A DNA stretch of 8,937 nt, from assembly GCA_021785805.1 (NCBI GenBank), contig JAJYEJ010000035.1:1-8937 (forward strand). Direction: 5' to 3'. Shown piece after piece: positions 5,201 to 8,937 of this stretch. Within the stretch, counting starts at the first letter, position 1, and every line of letters starts with the position of its first letter. The notes beneath the pieces were generated by a model. That model had not been told where the DNA came from. It made no database searches and saw only the letters and a list, made by a program, of their open reading frames with translations. A program made the position numbers and the translations under genes. This DNA comes from Microcaldota archaeon. GTDB lineage: Archaea; Micrarchaeota; Micrarchaeia; Micrarchaeales; Micrarchaeaceae.

Positions 5201-6250
5201 TCAGAACCAGGAGTCTATGCCTCTCTGCTTGGCCTCGCCCTTTCGCTCTATCAGCCTGTCTGCGAACTTCATTATGCGTTCATGGCTGAAACCGTGGACA
5301 TCACACATGAAATGCACAATGCCGTCCTTGTCCACGGATGACCTTGGTGCTTCCTTTATTTCGCGCTCTTCTATATCCTTGACTTCAGGATGTAGGAATA
5401 TGTTCTCTATCTCCCTCGCGTCCACCTCGAATTCTGCCCCGTAATCGGCCTTCACCTTGTGCACAAGGTCTTCTAGGCTATTGCACGTCTTTACGATCTT
5501 GATTGCAGTCTTAGGTCCTACGCCCTTGATCCCGTCATTGAAATCGGTGCCTAGCAGCAGTCCTATCCATATAAGCTGCCTGTGATTTATCCCCAGGGAT
5601 TTCAGGGTGTCGTCAAAGTCCATCATTTCAGGTTCCACGCTTATGTAGACGTTCTTCTTTGGCAGTTTCCTCTTTCCGCTGAACGTAAGGTTGCGCACCA
5701 CCCTTGGGGCGCCGAATAGCATCGTGTCGTAGTCCTGGCTGCCGACCGCATATGCCACACCGTTCCTGCACATGTAGCTCGCCTGTGCTTCCCCCTCGCT
5801 AGGTGCATTTATCGTGAGGATGCCCATCAGCCTAAGGAGCTCCTTGGCGCTGCTTATTATCTGCTTGTTGACAGACGTGCTGCCCTGGGCCCTAATCCTG
5901 GCTTCCTCGAGCTCGCCTTTCGCCATGGCCTCCTCCCACGCCTTGCGCTGCTCTTCCCTCCTCTTCATCCTCGCCTCTATGGTCTTCTGCTTGAGGATCG
6001 ATGGAATACCGTCAAACACGTAAACCGGCAGGATTCCATTCTCTATCAGCTCCGTCGTCCTGTAGAACAGCCCAGACAGGTGGCTGGTCACATCCCCACG
6101 GGAGTCGGTAAGCGGGGTTCCGTCGGGCTGCCTTATTATCGAGAGGAATTGGTAAAGGACATTGAATGCGTCTATGGCGACTACCTTGTTGTTAAGCTCG
6201 CCTAGACCTATCTTCCTCTTAGAAACGAGCTTGCTAAGGTCAACTGCCAT
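5201..6250 (-). CDS. fen: Flap endonuclease 1 (FEN1)
   Basis: A structure-specific 5' nuclease that removes 5' flaps during Okazaki-fragment maturation and long-patch base excision repair. All the metal-binding acids are in place: Asp27 (VAIDAFN), Asp80 (YVFDG), Glu152 and Glu154 (SEGEAQ), Asp173 and Asp175 (SQDYDTMLFG) and Asp236 (GTDFNDG). The helix-hairpin-helix for DNA follows at about 240-255 (GIKGVGPKTAIKIV). The last eight residues, QRGIDSWF, form a PIP box for docking on the PCNA sliding clamp. The 349 aa match archaeal FEN1, and the N-terminal XPG and internal domains are complete. The ATG at 6250 has AGAGGCG upstream and follows the MBF1 stop by 15 bp, so the two genes are probably co-transcribed. 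I saw no separate TATA box in the gap. The gene ends 94 bp before the Hsp20 start, with the Hsp20 promoter between them. Confidence 0.97.
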   Translation of the reverse strand: MAVDLSKLVSKRKIGLGELNNKVVAIDAFNVLYQFLSIIRQPDGTPLTDSRGDVTSHLSGLFYRTTELIENGILPVYVFDGIPSILKQKTIEARMKRREEQRKAWEEAMAKGELEEARIRAQGSTSVNKQIISSAKELLRLMGILTINAPSEGEAQASYMCRNGVAYAVGSQDYDTMLFGAPRVVRNLTFSGKRKLPKKNVYISVEPEMMDFDDTLKSLGINHRQLIWIGLLLGTDFNDGIKGVGPKTAIKIVKTCNSLEDLVHKVKADYGAEFEVDAREIENIFLHPEVKDIEEREIKEAPRSSVDKDGIVHFMCDVHGFSHERIMKFADRLIERKGEAKQRGIDSWF

Positions 6251-6265
6251 CCTAGGCGCCTCTAA

Positions 6266-6739
6266 CTATCCTTCCTTATCGTTTACGAACTCGCCGAGGG
6301 TCGCTTCTTCGGAGCTGCCGCTCCCAGTTTTCTGCGGCGACTCTCCTGTGCCTTCGATTGTGAGCTTTATGCCAAGAGCGCGCTCGAGCTTCTTGGTGAG
6401 CGCTATTGTCGGGTGCGTCTCCTCATTCTCCACCCTTGCTAGAAGGTGCTCCTTCTCGTTTATCATCTCAGCCAATACCCTGATAGGGAGTTTCATCCTT
6501 TCCCTTGCCTTCCTGATGGCCTCTCCATAATTCTCGACAAGCTCCTTGTCCTCTTCGCGCTTTGGCTTTGCCTGCTGCTGCCACGGCTTGCCAGGTTTCG
6601 CCTTCTTCGATGATTCAAGCTCTGTCCTTAGCACCTTCTTTCCCTTAGCACAACGTTGACAAGCTCGCAGTTCTACACCCTCCACATCGACGACATAGAT
6701 ATCGCTGGTCTGCCTTCCGCATAGTTCGCATTCTTCCAT
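6266..6739 (-). CDS. mbf1: MBF1-type transcription factor (zinc ribbon + HTH)
   Basis: The archaeal homologue of multiprotein bridging factor 1, a coactivator in eukaryotes and linked to translation in some archaea. Counting from the ATG at 6739 (157 aa), Cys4/Cys7 (CELCG) and Cys27/Cys30 (CQRC) form a zinc ribbon, a basic Lys/Pro/Gln linker runs from about 35 to 65, and an HTH_3/Cro-like domain spans about 68-130 (YGEAIRKARERM...ARVENEETHPTI). The last 25 residues are polar and probably flexible. An ATG at 6751 would add MGGS. The 6739 start is preferred because GGTGG lies 4 nt upstream, MEECELCG matches the usual family N-terminus, and the TATA box at 6771-6779 puts the transcription start at about 6745-6750, leaving the 6751 codon outside the mRNA or at its first base. 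FEN1 follows by 15 bp. Confidence 0.92.
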   Translation of the reverse strand: MEECELCGRQTSDIYVVDVEGVELRACQRCAKGKKVLRTELESSKKAKPGKPWQQQAKPKREEDKELVENYGEAIRKARERMKLPIRVLAEMINEKEHLLARVENEETHPTIALTKKLERALGIKLTIEGTGESPQKTGSGSSEEATLGEFVNDKEG

Positions 6740-6753
6740 GCTGCCACCCATAT

Positions 6754-6780
6754 GTATTTTCGCACGTGAATTAAAAATAC
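6754..6780. promoter_or_regulatory. Inverted repeat over the MBF1 promoter
   Basis: GTATTTT (6754-6760) and AAAATAC (6774-6780) are perfect 7-bp arms, with the palindrome CACGTG (6763-6768) near their centre. The right arm covers the MBF1 TATA box. A dimeric regulator, possibly MBF1 itself, could bind here, but AT-rich arms arise easily by chance. Confidence 0.3.
6771..6779 (-). promoter_or_regulatory. TATA box of the MBF1-FEN1 unit
   Basis: Minus-strand TATTTTTAA, 32 bp before the ATG at 6739 and only 20 bp before the one at 6751. The distance supports the downstream start codon. Confidence 0.5.
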
Positions 6781-6840
6781 TTTGCTAGTGCGCGGATAAA
6801 AGGACTTCCGTGCCTGATACGAACGAAGCAAAAAGAAGGA

Positions 6841-6849
6841 TTTTTATAA
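6841..6849 (+). promoter_or_regulatory. TATA box of the site-2 protease gene
   Basis: TTTTTATAA, preceded by an A/G-rich stretch (AAAAAGAAGGA) that could supply the BRE. It predicts transcription from about 6871 and a leader of about 27 nt containing the GGCGGGGG run before the ATG. It faces away from the MBF1 promoter, so the 146-bp gap at 6752-6897 is a divergent promoter region. Confidence 0.55.
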
Positions 6850-6897
6850 TGGAGGTCACATCTTAAAGGGTTTAATCCGAAACAGGCGGGGGTTTGG

Positions 6898-8397
6898 ATG
6901 AAAGGCGGAAGGAAGGATAGCAAGGGGAAAACTGACAAGGAGAGGGCATTCTCCAGTGCTCTGTCGATAATACTTATACTGCTGAACCTCGTAGTGATAT
7001 ATGAGCTCTATTATGCCTCGTATCTCGGGCTTGCCGCCCAGGCAGGCTGGGCCATAGTGTCATTGCTTGTGTCCGGGCTCGTAATCAAGCGCTTGAAAGG
7101 GTTCCCAGGAGGATATGGTTTCTATCTTCTCGGAACTAAAAGGGGCTTGGGCCTGATAGACAGGACGTCAAAGAGCCACAGGGGCTTCTGGAACGCCATG
7201 CCGATGTGGGGGATGGTCTTAGGATTCGGGCTTCTGTCAAGGCTGATGGTCAGGAAAGGTATAAGCAACAGGATGTATGCCTTTGGGATAATCACCATGT
7301 TGCTCCTGACGTACGTTGCAACATTCTATACGATAGGATTCCTGCAGTTCCTAACGCTCCCCCACTTCCAATTGGGGATAACTCCGCAGAGCGCGGTCCA
7401 GTACGCTAATCCGCTCCTTTACAACCTTACGCCAATCGCGGCGATATTCATAGTGACATTGGTCTTCGGTTTCAGCGGCTACCTGCTATCGCTTCTTCTC
7501 TTGAACACAGGCACCATATTGTTCAAGACCCTTCTTTATGCCAACACCGCCATCTCCGGAAACCCACAGACCACGCTGCTGACCAGCCAGATACCTGGCG
7601 TGGCTCCGGTGCTCCCTGGGCTCACCCTTCCATTGATTGCAGGGCTGTGCTCGTTCGTGATAATCATAACGATCCACGAGTTCTCACATGGGGTGCTAGC
7701 CAGGATCGCTAAGGTAAAGCTCAAGACAATCGGCATGATAATGGTAGGGGCAATACCCTTCGGGGCGTTTGTGGAGCCTGATGAGAGGGCGGTCGCAAGA
7801 CTGGATGCCGACAAGCAGACAAGGATACTCGCTGCGGGAGTGGCGTCGAACTTCATAGCCATGTCGGTGTTCTTCGCACTCATGATGCTGGTCGCCATAC
7901 TGTTTGTACCGGGGATATACAGCGTTATAATAACGGCAACGATACCGAACACCCCGGCATATGGGGTGCTGCAGCCAGGCATGCAGATATCATCATGGAA
8001 CGGATATACTATAAGGAATTACACTGACATCGCGACGGCGAGCAAGGATGATAAGCCGAATTCCACTGTGACTGTCGTCACCAATACAGGGACATATTCG
8101 TTCAAAGCAGTAGCTTCGGCGGACAACGCCTCTAGGGGAATAATAGGGATAAACGCTGGCGATGAGGTGGGAAGCACTCTCTATGATAGAGTGGTCTACT
8201 TCTTTTACTCGCTGTTCGTGATAACGTTCGCGCTTAACTTCTTCATAGGCATAGTCAACCTTTTGCCCATACCTGGATTCGACGGCTGGCGAATATACAA
8301 GGTAAACATCAAAAGCAACAGGGCAGTGAAGGCGATAACGGCTATCGTCGTTATTGCGCTGCTGATAAACTTCGTCCCATGGCTCTGGCTGCTCTGA
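6898..8397 (+). CDS. Site-2 protease family intramembrane metalloprotease (M50)
   Basis: A polytopic zinc protease that cuts substrates inside the membrane. His260, Glu261 and His264 (HEFSHG) are the HExxH site, set in a hydrophobic segment (about 244-266). The third ligand is Asp462 in NLLPIPGFDGWRIY (454-467), the family's N-x-x-P...DG motif, here with Phe where Leu is common. Between them, FGAFVEPDE (288-296) and ILAAGVASNF (310-319) are typical of archaeal members. A PDZ-like region lies at about 350-420. Hydrophobic stretches near 18-40, 43-63, 101-115, 126-150, 176-203, 318-348, 433-456 and 476-495 suggest about eight or more membrane spans. Of the 499 residues, the N-terminal 240 or so form an extra multi-span region before the catalytic core. 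The ATG at 6898 follows a G-rich run (GGCGGGGG). The gene is divergent from MBF1. The substrate is unknown; cleavage of membrane-bound regulators is the usual role. Confidence 0.92.
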   Translation: MKGGRKDSKGKTDKERAFSSALSIILILLNLVVIYELYYASYLGLAAQAGWAIVSLLVSGLVIKRLKGFPGGYGFYLLGTKRGLGLIDRTSKSHRGFWNAMPMWGMVLGFGLLSRLMVRKGISNRMYAFGIITMLLLTYVATFYTIGFLQFLTLPHFQLGITPQSAVQYANPLLYNLTPIAAIFIVTLVFGFSGYLLSLLLLNTGTILFKTLLYANTAISGNPQTTLLTSQIPGVAPVLPGLTLPLIAGLCSFVIIITIHEFSHGVLARIAKVKLKTIGMIMVGAIPFGAFVEPDERAVARLDADKQTRILAAGVASNFIAMSVFFALMMLVAILFVPGIYSVIITATIPNTPAYGVLQPGMQISSWNGYTIRNYTDIATASKDDKPNSTVTVVTNTGTYSFKAVASADNASRGIIGINAGDEVGSTLYDRVVYFFYSLFVITFALNFFIGIVNLLPIPGFDGWRIYKVNIKSNRAVKAITAIVVIALLINFVPWLWLL

Positions 8398-8458
8398 TTC
8401 TTTGCGTGCGAACGCCTAATTCCGTTATGTTTGACATCTGTCTACTTCGCACACATGC

Positions 8459-8467
8459 CTTAAATAC
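8459..8467 (+). promoter_or_regulatory. TATA box of the gene at the right edge
   Basis: CTTAAATAC is a reasonable TATA box that places transcription near 8489, about 20 nt before the ATG at 8510. I see no clear terminator in the 112-bp gap after the site-2 protease gene. Confidence 0.45.
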
Positions 8468-8509
8468 CACATACTGTGTTATTATTAATGCGACAAAAAG
8501 GCGACCCAC

Positions 8510-8937
8510 ATGACCACAATGAGAGAGACACCTCGATATACCTCGAAACTTGTTTTGATGGTACCTGACCGCGATATCAGGGAAACGAGCTCTATCTTAA
8601 GGACTGTCGGAGCTCCGGAGAATCAGGAGGTTGAGAAGCGCAGACCGCATCCGCAGATAGGAGGCAACAAAGTGCCAACGGCCACTTTTGATGAAAGCGT
8701 GTTTATTGCAATGAGAGTCAGGCGAGAGCTGGAATCCGTATTGGAGGGGCAACATGGATTGAGAAAGTCTGCGGGGGAGCCATTACAGGACTTCACCATG
8801 CTAGAACTTCCAGCCGATGGGGAGCAAGCGCTTGCGTATTCAACCGTAATGAGGGGTTATAAGATGCAGGATCCAAAGACAGGGGCATTCCTCAGAAGGG
8901 ATACGGCGATATTCAATCAGGTAAGGGTCGGCTACAC
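8510..8937 (+). CDS. Unrecognised protein, cut by the window edge (N-terminal 142 aa)
   Basis: The frame from the ATG at 8510 stays open for 142 codons to the edge, and a TATA box lies about 45 bp upstream, so it is very likely a real gene truncated by the window. The visible part opens MTTMRETPRYTSKLVLMVPD and is soluble, charged and without a signal peptide. Residues 66-85 (IAMRVRRELESVLEGQHGLR) look like an amphipathic helix and 95-101 (FTMLELP) like a strand. I recognise no family. An ATG three codons later (8519) is an alternative start. The Shine-Dalgarno is weak (AGGCGA ending 6 nt before 8510). Confidence 0.75.
   Translation, partial: MTTMRETPRYTSKLVLMVPDRDIRETSSILRTVGAPENQEVEKRRPHPQIGGNKVPTATFDESVFIAMRVRRELESVLEGQHGLRKSAGEPLQDFTMLELPADGEQALAYSTVMRGYKMQDPKTGAFLRRDTAIFNQVRVGY

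Noticed and set aside
1..8937. tRNA, rRNA, CRISPR array, transposon or defence island
   Set aside because: I saw no cloverleaf, repeat-spacer series, transposase motifs or terminal repeats. The recognisable genes are housekeeping or metabolic.

Overview
The window is chromosomal DNA from an archaeon. The evidence is a FEN1 flap endonuclease with a C-terminal PCNA-binding box, an MBF1-type zinc-ribbon/HTH coactivator, TATA boxes about 20-50 bp before most start codons, GGTG-type Shine-Dalgarno sequences matching the archaeal anti-SD, and codon use rich in ATA (Ile) and AGG (Arg). The compact layout, several divergent or unrecognised proteins and very short leaders would suit a small-genome lineage such as a DPANN/Micrarchaeota-like archaeon. 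No marker gene here settles that, so the placement is a guess.

Region by region: 1-113 holds the possible tail of an upstream gene and a promoter. 114-1538 (+) encodes an unrecognised soluble 474-aa protein. 1539-1729 is a 191-bp gap with two TATA-like sequences and two possible hairpins. 1730-3725 (+) is a probable two-gene transcription unit: a proline-dehydrogenase-fold protein with a TTG start, lacking the usual substrate-binding arginine pair, then an extended short-chain dehydrogenase (NAD-dependent epimerase-like) whose likely start overlaps the end of the first gene. 3772-4353 (+) encodes a transglutaminase-like-fold protein without the catalytic Cys and His.

Four genes on the minus strand follow. 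They are a 38-aa peptide that is half Lys/Arg (4370-4486), an Hsp20-family small heat-shock protein (4549-5106) with a perfect inverted repeat at its expected transcription start, FEN1 (5201-6250), and MBF1 (6266-6739). MBF1 and FEN1 lie 15 bp apart and look like one operon. A 146-bp region with back-to-back promoters separates MBF1 from a plus-strand membrane-embedded site-2 protease (6898-8397). The last gene (8510 onward, +) is unrecognised and runs off the window.

There is no sign of mobile elements, CRISPR, rRNA or tRNA. The mix is ordinary housekeeping (DNA replication/repair, transcription, proteostasis, membrane proteolysis) plus several proteins that keep an enzyme fold but have lost the residues for the usual chemistry. 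The best leads are the PRODH-like/SDR pair, the non-catalytic transglutaminase-like protein, the 38-aa basic peptide and the candidate Hsp20 operator. I did not find a clear multi-gene defence or novel enzymatic system.
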